NCBI RefSeq assembly: GCF_001640805.2
Contig: NC_066842.1
Coordinates: forward strand, 25,261,198 to 25,325,197
Direction of reading: 5' to 3'
Source: Lates calcarifer
Lineage: Eukaryota > Chordata > Actinopteri > Centropomidae
Length of the DNA: 64,000 bases
Made by a program: the position numbers and the translations under genes. How positions within the stretch are numbered: the first letter of the stretch is position 1; each line of letters opens with the position of its first letter. The notes beneath the pieces were generated by a model that ran no database searches, was not told the DNA's origin, and was given only the letters and a program-made list of their open reading frames with translations. This document shows positions 1 through 61,021 of the stretch, piece by piece.

Positions 1-805
1 GCAATGCTGTCTTAGCTTGGCTTGACAGTGATGCATACAAATACCTTGATCATCTTCCGTGTTTGTGTTTTGTGCGCAGCAAGCCAAGGGTATTTAAATA
101 CGGGGACAATAAGATGTGTTTAGCAGGGTGCCAGTTAAATCTTTATTAGTCGTTAAGAATTTTAACCAGGATCCACTGAGCAGCGGATCTAAGTAACGCT
201 GCGTAGCCGGTCAGTTTAATTCAAAGGTTGGCTGAAGATGCTGTTGTGATCGCTTTCATCTGTTTGTCTGCAGCCCGGAGACAGATCTCAGGTGTCCCTT
301 TGATTAATACATCTCTTAATTATTCGCATTGATTATGACCAGGTCACATCTGTCCGTGTTCTGTCGGGTTCTTTCTGGTCTCAGACTGAGGTGCCAACAG
401 CAGTCACCTTGGTGCTGCAGCAGGAAATGTTACACTGATGACATGATGAGGATCCCTTCCACAAACCAGGTTTAGGGGTCAGGATCTCTTCTTGATGTAC
501 ACAGTAAAAATCAGTACAAACTCTAGCTTCAGACCAGAGCTCAGTTTTTGCTGTGTAGCGTCTCACATATGCAGGTCTCTTTGCATTAAATCCAGCAGGC
601 GACATCTCTGACTTTGCTCAAGGTGATGTTGACAGGGTCTGATGAAAGTCTTGGCTGCTGGGGGGTAAAATCTCTGCTGTTATTGAAATGTATTTGCTCA
701 GGTTGTTAAATATACATGTCATGCTTCTTACGTTTGTGTGTACAGTTTGTTCTGATAATGTGATGCAGTGTGTTGTAATATTGTGTGTGTTTGTGGTTGT
801 TTCAG
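1..805. other. WWP2 upstream intron, nothing recognised
   Basis: This is the sequence before the first coding exon. It is AT-rich with (TG) stretches near the acceptor. No credible coding exon is seen. It should be the end of the intron after a non-coding first exon. Confidence 0.6.
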
Positions 806-817
806 AGCTGTGATGTC

Positions 818-51605
<50,788 letters not shown>

Positions 51606-51811
51606 CGGAGGAAACTGAAACAAGATGTCTAAAGGAGTTAATTCAGTGGGATAGTTTTTTTTTTTTTTATTATTGTTATTTTGCATTTGTTAATCACAGG
51701 ACTGAGGAATCACCTGTCATCTATCGCCCCTCCCCAGGGGGAGGATCATGTTTGTGAACAGAATCATTGGATAAAGTTGGAGCAGAGATGGAGACGCAAG
51801 AACACAGAGGA

Positions 51812-51865
<54 letters not shown>

Positions 51866-52335
51866 GCTCACCTTAATGCTGTTGTGTATATGCATATAAA
51901 TGGTGTGTATATGTCCGGGGGTTTGTCAGGAAGGCACATACAGAGAATTATATTTGACTAGAGTCTCACACATACATCTCTCCTCACTGCTTAGAAATGC
52001 ACCAAAACCAGACAACAGGATAGTTTTAATGTCAGCAGCGACTCACAGCAGCAGCACAGCCTCCCTGCAAATGCAGTATAACATATCTACCAGAGAGAAG
52101 TACATTTTTAACATTTTAAAGTGACGAGAGAGAGAGGAAGTGTATGAGAGGATCTGAGTGCATGTGTGTGCCTGTATGTGAGGGACAGAGGTTGTTATCA
52201 TGAAATAGGACACCTCTGTTACAAGGCTAGAGACACGAGACGCAATTTTATTTTTTATTTTCCTGTTAATTGTGAAATTCTGCATTTTCTCCTGTACATA
52301 ACTAAAATAAATGAGATTTCAATCTTAAGCTGTGC
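51606..52335 (+). other. wwp2: WWP2 3' UTR with poly(A) signal
   Basis: This non-coding stretch follows the stop codon. It holds a (GT)n tract at 51815-51864 and an AATAAA signal at 52306-52311, with a T-rich downstream element at 52343-52360. The 3' end is inferred to be about 15-25 bases after the signal. Confidence 0.75.
51815..51864 (+). repeat. (GT)n in the WWP2 3' UTR
   Basis: 25 perfect GT units, 210 bases after the stop codon. It would be transcribed as a GU repeat in the mature mRNA. Confidence 0.95.
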
Positions 52336-55300
52336 TCCTGCTTTTTTTTTTTTTTTTTTTGGAAGAATCAGCTTGATGTGACATATATGAGATTTATATG
52401 TAGTCATGCAGTTTGAACATTTATTTCATTTAAACTAAGATGTTTTGTTCATCCACCAAAACAGCAAATGACAAAGTACAAGGCCACAGGACATGGAGGA
52501 AAGAAAACTGAAAATTACTTTTGTGAGTTTTGGAGAAATTTCCTCGAGATCTTGCAAAAGAAGGAGTTTTTTCTCCTTCAGATTCTTTCTTTCCTCCATG
52601 TCCCCTCCTGGGCTTTTTTTGTTTGTTTATTTATTTGTTAGGGACCATGTACAATTTTAAACATAAATGTTGCCATTTGGTGCATTGTAGCCTCAGGCAA
52701 TCCCCTGGCAGGTCACAAGTAAACATCCAACAAACAACATTAACATTCAGCAAACAACCAAACAAGTCGATAAGTCACAAACAACACTATATCACACATA
52801 AGAAACTCACACCCACACACACACACACACAGTCAGCACCATAAGAAAGAGAAAATCAACAACTCTGTAACATGTTGATTGAAATGATGCTTAACAATTA
52901 AAGTCATATTACTGTGGGTCAGCAGATAGCTGGTGTGAGTGCTGTGAGCAGTAATCACAGCACCTTTATTTGAACAAGGCCCAGAGTCTACAGCCATGCT
53001 AGCAGCTTTGAAGCTGTTGGCGCTAAATGCTAGCGTCATGCTGCCATGCTCAGCAGGACAGAGTCAGAGGGTTATGCAATTAGTTTCAATCCATCCCGAG
53101 GAATGTTTGAATGTTGAATGTTTGAACCAGTAGTCATGAGAGTTATAGTGGTGGATGGACGTACTTAGCCATGCCAGGAAGAAGATGCTGCTGCTGTTCC
53201 TGGCGCATGTGTTTACGTGAGGTTGACAGAAACGTAGAGTTTTCAATCCACAGTTAAATGTGAACGTTCAGCTCAGCATTCATGTTAAGTGACGCCCTGT
53301 AGTGGGTGTCAGGTTGTGCTGATTCTGAAATCTTCTTGGGCCTCATCACAGACAACACCATGGGTCAGAGGTCAGAGTTAACTCCTACTCTGACCCAAGT
53401 AAAGAGCAGATATTCTCTGTACAGTCTACAGTAAAACGCAGCTGAATCAGGTGAATCAGATGCTTCTCAGCTCAAGAACATCAAACTTCCAGAGGACAAA
53501 AGACACTGATCAGTTCACAGCCTTTAATTGTGCTTTAAAGGGAACGCAGACCTCACTTAAAGTTACAAAGATAAATAGTACAAACATCTGTTGAGTGTGA
53601 CAACTTAGAGGAAACCTGACAAATGAAGTATTGCATTTACACCAAGGGGCTCCGGTGTGTTCAGAGTGTGAATGTGTCTCTGTACAGAGCAGTGAGGTGA
53701 TGTCTCCACCTCTAAAACAGGTCAAGATTTTTCTGTTCGCCAGAGGTTTAGTGAGCTGTTCGCCTGTCTATAATGTGGGGCAATAGCACAATGTTCATAC
53801 TGCAGTCTGCTGTATGAACATGCATGCTGTTACAGAAAGTCGGACAGTTTTCCTCTGTCACCTGAATGACCACAATGTCATCTGTGCATCTTTTAGAAGA
53901 CTTTGTCTTGGACACATGTTGAAGTAACAAATGAATTTCTTTCCCACAGACCTAGAACAAGACAAGCAGAGGATGGAGTAAAAGCACTGTCTGTAGCTGA
54001 TTGGAAATCACTGGAATACATATAATACGTTGATGGAGAGAGTCATCTCTGACAGTGTAAGAAGAAATTCATCAGGAGGCAGAATCCTGTGTGGGTGTGT
54101 GTTGCAGTGATTGGTGAGAGCATCATCTCTGCACATCAACATTTACCAGGATATTCATATTTCAACTCCGTACCAAGGAGGGAGGTTGTCTTGCTGTTAG
54201 TTTGGCTCAATACAGCTGTTTGGAATATATTTGTTTGGGTACTTCTTTGGATTGTTACTATTGTTACAAAAGGACTTCTGCTATATAAAGGGAGGATTAG
54301 TCACATCTGCTCAGAGACAAGTAAAACATCAACCAGTTCATCTGACTGAGTGGATTTGTGAATTACTCTTTAGTTTGATGCAATGTGGAATTTTAAGAAA
54401 TAGAAAAAACATCAGAATACATTTTTTCAGGGCTGTCCCTCATGTGTATCTGATGTATCTCCAGTTCTTTCAGGGTTGATATAAACCTGCTCAAATAAAG
54501 CTGAGACTTAAGTTTAGTATTCATTATTTTATTTCTAACTTAATGTTCTGAACAAAAATGTCCAAACACTCACAGTCTGAATTGTTTATTCTGTGCACAG
54601 AGAAAGAAGTGGACTGATGCACAAATCTCTCCTCAGTTAATGGTGTGTGTACAATATTTGTTCTCTATACAGCAACACAATCCAAATCACACACAGTCTA
54701 CAATGACAGACCAGGCAGAGGACTAAGTACTGTGCAGCACTCACCTGCTACAAGTGGAAGATCCTGATGGATGCTGGCTGAATCACTGTATTCATTCTCT
54801 GTGATTCATTCCTTCCACATGTGGAAAACAGCAGGCTGAACAGCAGCAGTTTTCTGCTTGTTCTTGTTGAATGTTTCAAGTGTGTTTCACCTCTGACCCC
54901 AGCAGCCATTATTGATAGGTGTGGTTGGTCAGAGGAGTGCCCTGTTCAGCAAGATTTTTAGGGGGTGTATATATATATATATATATGTATATTCAATAAA
55001 TTCAATTGCCCACAGAACTGCATCCTTGGTGTAATTTCTGATTTATTCTTGGTATAAATAGTTACGTTTGTCACACCCTCCTCTTTCTTCCTGTATTTTC
55101 TGTCCATCTTGACACTGTTCACCATCAAATAAAGGCTTTTATCTTAAAGGATTGAGGGATGGAGACTTGAGGAATGGTGAAATATGTTAATCTGTGGTTA
55201 TGAGACCTTCAAACCAAAACTGGTTTTACTCCATAATCTACTCAGTCACACTAGTAGGAAATGATGAAAGGGGGGTGATTGTAAATGTGGATAGAGCTGC

Positions 55301-56430
55301 TCCAGAACCAGCAGTATTTTCCACACACCAGGGCACATTTTGTGGTTTGGCTCACACGATCACAATAATTGAAATTGAAAAAGCAGATTTGAATCTAACC
55401 ATACAAACACGCGTTTCATCTATCTCCACTGTCTCCCATTGGCTATGAAGTGTGCAGATTCAGTCACAGCAGTGGTGTCACAGTACACAGACACACAACT
55501 GCAGCTGGGAGCTTCAGAGACTCTGAGCAGTTACTGAAATATCAGCAGTGGAAACAGATGTAGCAAACTGCCAACTGTGTGTCCTGAAAACAGGGTAATT
55601 CTGAGAATTAATGCTGAAAAAGAAGAACATCTATTTGTGAGACTGTCCATTAAAGTTACGAGTCATACCATCTTCTTCAATATGCAATGCTATTTAAATT
55701 AAATATTAAATATTGTATTTTGTATAAAAAATAAAAGCGATAATGATTGTTTTACCTTGTTTTACCAGCACAAAGAGTCAGAAAAGCTAAATGACTCGTA
55801 CAGCTGATAGGAAGATGAAATGGAAATTCAATTTAAAATCTGTGTTCTTAATTCAGTTTGTGAAACCAGTTATTTATTTCTCTCTTTAAGCTGCATTTTC
55901 ATGTAGATTTATAAATTTCATTATTTATTTATGAATTCATTAGTGTTTTTTTTGGTTTTTTTTAATAACATGCTCATCAACTGTTTTTTTATATTTCCTC
56001 TTTTTATTGCCCATTAAAATATCAAATAACAATTAATTACTATGTAATTCAATCTATTTATTTATAGAACAATTATTTGTTATTATGTTATTAATCAATG
56101 CAATGCTTTGTAACTGTTTACATTACTGTTTACTACTATTACAGCAGTGGCTGTAACTGTACTGTCACTTTCATAGTTTTATAGTATAATTATACATATA
56201 CATTAGCCTCGTTAAAATTAAATCTACATAGCTAAACAGAATACTTAATTTCATTAATAAAATAATTAAAGTACGATATATCAGTAATACAAATTCATAA
56301 TATAACAGTAATGTCACTTTTAGGGGCTACCTGGCTACCTAATACCTGCTAAACTGTGTTTGCTTTATGTGCTACAAGAATATTATATTATGAAGACTTT
56401 TATTGTGAAAGTAAAGTCATCCTTGGCTCG
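52336..56430. other. Intergenic region between WWP2 and ADAT1
   Basis: I see no gene here. A LINE-tail-like repeat with TTTGTTTATTTATTTGTTAG lies near 52620-52740. A teleost repeat containing CATGCTAGCAGC lies near 52985-53050. (AT)n is at 54966-54986, and an AATAAA-containing stretch near 55090-55145 looks like the end of a repeat. All frames here are short and lack recognisable domains. Confidence 0.55.
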
Positions 56431-56570
56431 GCCCGGAAGTAACCTCTTCGTTCTCTCGCGCTTCTCCGTGCAGCTAGTTCATCGAACCAGTCATAATACT
56501 GCTGTTTAAGTGTTCATGTAATACTGTGGCTATTTAAAATACGTTTACCGTCACTTTACTCACACCTGCG
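56431..56570 (+). promoter_or_regulatory. ADAT1 core promoter / 5' UTR
   Basis: A compact CpG-containing stretch follows AT-rich intergenic DNA. CCGGAAGT at 56433-56440 is a consensus ETS/GABP site and TCTCGCG lies at about 56454-56460. Both are typical of TATA-less housekeeping promoters. An in-frame TAA at 56535-56537 bounds the reading frame upstream of the first ATG. Confidence 0.6.
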
Positions 56571-56754
56571 ATGCCCGTGAGTCCCCAGTTAAACGAGCCT
56601 GGCCGGTTTAACATGGTGAACGCGGATGAAATCGCCAAGTTGTGCTACGACTGTTTCAGCCAGCTGCCCCGGAGAGGGAAGCCTGAGCCGGGCAGAGAGT
56701 GGACCCTGCTGGCCGCTGTGGTCCAAATCACCCGGTGTGCTGACTCTGACACAG
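56571..56754 (+). CDS. adat1: ADAT1 exon 1 (start)
   Basis: It encodes [14 protein letters not shown], then [20 protein letters not shown] and [20 protein letters not shown]. The conserved family start corresponds to the Met at 56613 (AAC ATG G), and 56571 adds 14 residues. The donor is GTTGGA, weaker than the others. The phase (one base) fits exon 2. Confidence 0.9.
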
Positions 56755-59428
56755 GTTGGACGGTGGAGTGAATTACAACATATTTTATATTCTCCTTATG
56801 TCCGGAACTGGACGGGACTAGTTTCTCTCAAACCTTTAGACACTGAAATATCTGCACAAGACAAACTTTGGGTTCTAAGAATAAAAAGTTACGTTGTGTA
56901 TAGCTGCTACTACTTGTAGCAGCTATACACAACGTAACAGATGAGTTAGAACAGAGACACTGTAGAAAAGGACAAATATTGAAGTGTAAAGGTGAAATAT
57001 CTGATAAATGACATTTTAATGATTTTATTTTTCTTTAACAGTGAGAAAGGAGGTTGTCTCCCTGGGAACTGGGACCAAATGTATTGGACAGACACACATG
57101 AGTCCCAGTGGTGTGTGTTATTTACCTCATTAATATAATTGGTGTTTTTGGTTTCTTTATGTGCTGAAAACTCATACATTGAGTTTATGTTGGAATCATG
57201 TTTGTCTTTATTGTCCTTAAAAACAACCTGTGGATCCATGAGTTTTTTGTCATCCATTTAGGTGATGTACTCAATGACAGCCATGCAGAAGTTATAGCCA
57301 GAAGGGGATGTATCAGGTCTGTATCTATATTCAGTTTTGTGTGTGTCCATCGTAGCCTTCTGAGCTGAAACTAAGTACGGGCTGTTTGCATTTTGTGTGT
57401 GTCCATCTCTAGGTACCTGATCCAGGAGCTGCGCAGGGCTGTGAGTGGTGGCGATAGCTCTGTGTTTTGTCGGGCAGATCAGCCGGGGAAGTGGAGGCTT
57501 CAGCCGGGAGTTTCCTTCCTCTTCTTTACCAGTCACACTCCCTGTGAGTCCAGTATGCTCCCGGTGTAGCAACCTAACTGGTTGTCTGTTTCAAAGTAGA
57601 CATTTTATCCATCACGCAGCCCTAAATGAACCACTTACAACGACGTCAGCCTTCACAAAGCTAAAGCTGAACTCTGTCCTCATTCCAGTGGTTTGTCCAG
57701 GAAGATAAAATCAGTTTGAAACTTGTGTGTTACCAGGTGGTGACGCCTCCATCATCCCCATGATTAGCGGCCAGTCTCAGCCGTGCCCCCCTGTCACATC
57801 TGAAAAGAGTCGTGAAGGAACTGATGTAGGAGGAGACCTGAAGAGGAAAGCTGAGGAACCAAGTGAGGGCCAGAACACGAAACTGCCCCGCCTGGAAGAC
57901 CAGGAGACAGCAGAGAGGAGGCTGCAGGACAGAGGAGACACTAAAACACGTGTCCCTTCAGACTCCTCTAAAAGTGACGATTCATCACAGAGTCAGTCTA
58001 CAGAAACACCTTTGGAAAGTGTCTCACAGGCTTCAGCACACCTGGAGATAAAAACCAGAGGCCCCTCGGACGATGCTGGATTGAATCCACAGGTCCCAGA
58101 TATTCACAGGACGGGGGCCAAGTGTGTCCCGGGTGGCCCAGCCGACCCTCTACATCCTGGGACGGGGTACCACAGCACAGGGGTGCTTCGGGTGAAGCCT
58201 GGGCGGGGAGAACGGACTCTGTCCCTCTCCTGCAGTGACAAGCTGGCCCAGTGGGTGGTGCTGGGCTTCCAGGGTGCACTGCTGTCCCATTACTTACAGG
58301 AGGCGCTCTACTTCAGCATCATGGTGGTGGGGAAGTGCCCGTACAGCAAAGAGGTCATGGAGAGAGCTTTGGTCACAAGGTGAGGAAATAATGGTGAAAC
58401 AATTAGCCTATTGCTAAATATTATTATAAACAGTTTTTAAAGATCCCACTTTGAGCTTTGGGAAATTGCTGTGTCTGTTCTTTAATCACTGATCTGCTCC
58501 TTTATTTTCTGCCACAGCCAAACAGTTGTTTGCTGTTACAGTGTAACTCTTGTTTTCATTTTGAAGCTGTGTTGCTGGCGACCTGATGGTTGCAAATCAA
58601 ACATTCTCTCAACTTTTCTTCTGTTTTGGTCTCCACCAACTCCTGAGAAAAATCTTAAGCTGCTAAATGTTTAATATCCTTCATCATCACATTGCTGCTC
58701 GGTGCTGAGCAGTGCTGTTTTTTCCCACTGCAGCTGGAAGCGAGGTTGATGACAGGGTAGTATGTTGTCCAGAAAACTGCTGTTCACCTCAGTGAGGCCA
58801 GAGCTTCTTGCAAAGTTTGTAACTCAGAAACACTCGACATGCTTCTCAGTAGGGGTTATTCAGGGACTCTATTGATATTTTTCATGGAAAAAAAATTAGG
58901 TGGAACTAATAAAGTACATGCTGACTCACTGGTAGAGCTTGTTAAATAGAGCTATCAGAGGTTTGTTTGGGCCTTCAGGGGAACAATGTGTTTTATGGTT
59001 GTGCTGGAGATGTATGGATTCATTACATCATGTGTGAAAGCCACTTCAGGTGATCAAGTAGTGAGAGTGACAGAGCAGCACATGTTAATCATGGGGTTTT
59101 ATACATGAGAATAACAAATTCTCACAAAAGATACTGTTCTTTGTATCTTAGGTGAAGTAAATATAATGGAAAAGAAAAAATAGAATATTTGACCTTATTA
59201 ATGATTGTAAACAAAACCTCATATTAACTGAATCAAAGCAGACTTTCTTGATCGTGGTCCTCTTGTGCTGCCCAGGTGTTCCCATGTGTCAGACCTCCCT
59301 GCTGGTTTCTCTGTGAGTCCACCAGCGCTGCTCCAGTCCAGCCTGGAGTTCCCCTTCAGCCAGGCCCAGACCGAGCTCAGACACCAGGCTGGTCAGGGAC
59401 GCATCTCTCCCTGTGGGGCAGGTAAGGC

Positions 59429-59482
<54 letters not shown>

Positions 59483-61021
59483 TGGTCTGAGTTTCCACAA
59501 AGGAACACTAATGCTTCATGTTGTATCGATCCAAGTCGTAATGAAGACAGGGAAGCCTTGATTTTGTTGAAAGCTGCAGTTTATCCTGCAGCTTAACACA
59601 TAAAGGTGTTACATGGATTCCTCACATCAGCCAGAGTCCTTGGTTCAAGGTAATTAGATATACATTGAATGGATGTGGTGTTACATCGTTAATGCAAAGT
59701 GTTTTTAATCCTCAGAACATCAGTGCTGAAATCATCCAGCTGTCTTATCTGAGCCTTGAACATGTGACTCTTTCCCACTGATCACATGTAGCTGGTAGGA
59801 ATGATCAATACCAGTATGGCAGGGTTTCCATGAATCCTTAAAAAGTCAAATCAGTCTTACAAAAGTCTTAAAAATTAATGGGTGGTAGGATTTTATTTAA
59901 TTATTTATTTATAAATCTCAAAATGATATGTAACATATTAAAATAAATAAATAAAAACAGCTTACCGAGTGCCTCGTCTCATGCAGATCAGTGATGAAGT
60001 ACCCTCAATGAAGGGGGCAGCAATATGCCAGAGATGTCTGTAGTCTGCCACAACAAAAGAAGAAGGCACACACATGTTTTGTTTCTGGTGGGATGCACAG
60101 AGCAGGTCCCATGTCTACAAACTAACTGGGCTGTGAGTCCTCAACAACGTGGAGAAGCGCAGATTAAACAAGAACTGGTTACTTAACAAAGATTTTGCCG
60201 GGTGGCTGAGTGTATATGAGGCGAGAAAGTGCTTATACAAGCTGTACCAGACAAACCAGCAGTAGATCTCTGGAAAACATTCGGCTTTATGGCTACATTG
60301 AGAGCAGAGATTCTTGTGTCTCAACACAGTGACTAAACATCACTCTTCTAACAGACTAGGAGACCTATTCTGTGAAATGTTGAACCCTTGTTTATTGTTT
60401 TTATCATGAGGTTCTGAAACTGTTAACTAGATATTAATTCTTCAGAAATGATATTTTGATCTCTGTGACATTTTTCCTGGGTTAGATAAAGCAAAGGCAG
60501 AAAAGAGAGAACATGAAGTGAATGTGGCAGGAGCTTTCAACCTGTATTAGTCTGTGGAAATCTCTCCCTAAAACATATTCACAGCAGGCATTTTGACACA
60601 AGCACAGGTGTTACTACCAACATCAATGATGGCTCACTTCTTCATCACAGCTTCACAGCAATGAAGACTTAGAGAAAATAATAAAAACTTGAATGAACAT
60701 GTTTGTGTTTTGTGGTTCAGCCATTAGTTGGTGTAATGTGACCGAGCAGCCATTAGATGTCACCGCCAACGGCTACAAACATGGAGTCACAAAGAAGGCC
60801 CTCGGCACAGCTAAAGCCAGGTGGAGACAACACACTCTCGTCATACATTGTTGTGACATACATGAGAAGTTTACCACTATAAACTGTTCATTTAGAGCAG
60901 TTGTTCAGTGATGTTTCTGTTTGTGTGTCTCCAGGTCTCTTCTGTGTAAACTGGAACTTTTCCACTCCTTCTTGTCTCTGGTATCAGCCACTGAGCCTTC
61001 AGCACTTCCCAACTCTCTCAG
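56571..61021 (+). CDS. adat1: ADAT1, tRNA-specific adenosine deaminase 1 (partial: final exon outside the window)
   Basis: ADAT1 deaminates adenosine 37, next to the anticodon of eukaryotic tRNA-Ala, to inosine, which is then methylated to m1I. Eight exons give about 471 residues from the first ATG. Seen in order: the N-terminal [10 protein letters not shown] and [24 protein letters not shown] near residue 75; the DSHAEV motif (zinc His about 92, catalytic Glu about 94); [12 protein letters not shown] (zinc Cys about 147); a long charged linker; [21 protein letters not shown] (third zinc ligand about 312); and [11 protein letters not shown]. The human protein has 502 residues, ending about 43 residues after the equivalent of exon 8. 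No such exon is visible in 61022-64000, so the 3' end is missing. A second in-frame ATG at 56613 has a stronger Kozak context and matches the mammalian start. No frameshift is seen. Confidence 0.95.
56888..56938. repeat. Perfect 23-bp inverted repeat (5-base loop) in ADAT1 intron 1
   Basis: The arms 56888-56910 and 56916-56938 are exact reverse complements, and the loop is TACTT. The stem would extrude as a cruciform in DNA and fold as a very stable RNA hairpin. The absence of any mismatch suggests recent origin, or an artefact. Confidence 0.95.
57042..57110 (+). CDS. adat1: ADAT1 exon 2
   Basis: The acceptor TTTAACAG ends at 57041 and the donor GTGTGT starts at 57111. It encodes [20 protein letters not shown] and [12 protein letters not shown] is a signature of ADAT1/ADAR deaminase domains. 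The Lys is a ligand of the inositol hexakisphosphate cofactor in ADARs. Confidence 0.93.
57262..57316 (+). CDS. adat1: ADAT1 exon 3: HAE active-site motif
   Basis: The acceptor CATTTAG ends at 57261 and the donor GTCTGT starts at 57317. It encodes [18 protein letters not shown]. His is a zinc ligand and Glu is the proton shuttle. Confidence 0.95.
57413..57543 (+). CDS. adat1: ADAT1 exon 4
   Basis: The acceptor ATCTCTAG ends at 57412 and the donor GTGAGT starts at 57544. It encodes [20 protein letters not shown], then [20 protein letters not shown] and SHTP, plus the first base of the zinc-binding Cys codon. The metal-ligand codon is split by intron 4. Confidence 0.95.
57737..58379 (+). CDS. 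adat1: ADAT1 exon 5: zinc ligands and charged linker
   Basis: This is a large 643-base exon. The acceptor TTACCAG ends at 57736 and the donor GTGAGG starts at 58380. It starts CGDASIIPM, continues with a poorly conserved Glu/Ser/Lys-rich insert of about 110 residues, then [34 protein letters not shown] and [16 protein letters not shown]. The insert is characteristic of ADAT1 and absent from ADARs. Confidence 0.96.
59276..59421 (+). CDS. adat1: ADAT1 exon 6
   Basis: The acceptor TGCCCAG ends at 59275 and the donor GTAAGG starts at 59422. It encodes [20 protein letters not shown] and [20 protein letters not shown], ending ISPCGA. This corresponds to human RCQNVSALPKGFGV and LVPCGA. Confidence 0.94.
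59432..59482 (+). repeat. Compound (TC)n(AC)n microsatellite
   Basis: Starts 11 bases after the ADAT1 exon 6 donor. Confidence 0.95.
59815..60350 (+). mobile_element. Possible hAT/zinc-finger-type element fossil
   Basis: GGGTTTCCATGAATCCTTAA and AAAGTCTTAAAAATTAATGG resemble the ends of a known fish element. Its degraded frame at 60155-60270 reads [20 protein letters not shown] and [12 protein letters not shown], like the W-x-FxxWL...YxARCxLC start of a BED-like zinc finger. Stops follow. It lies in ADAT1 intron 6. The assignment is from memory of the family and tentative. Confidence 0.4.
60721..60820 (+). CDS. adat1: ADAT1 exon 7
   Basis: The acceptor GTGGTTCAG ends at 60720 and the donor GTGGAG starts at 60821. 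It encodes [20 protein letters not shown] and [24 protein letters not shown] is identical in mammalian ADAT1. Confidence 0.94.
60935..61021 (+). CDS. adat1: ADAT1 exon 8 (last one visible)
   Basis: The acceptor GTCTCCAG ends at 60934 and the donor GTAACA starts at 61022. It encodes [20 protein letters not shown] and [10 protein letters not shown], aligning with human ARSQISKVELFRSFQKLL and WPHSLR. About 40 residues remain to be encoded downstream. Confidence 0.9.

Noticed and set aside
55194..55448. 84-codon frame in the intergenic region
   Set aside because: No domain, no neighbouring exon signals, and AT-rich surroundings.
56888..56938. ADAT1 intron hairpin as a microRNA
   Set aside because: The stem is only 23 bp with a 5-base loop, shorter than Drosha substrates. 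Kept as a structural finding only.
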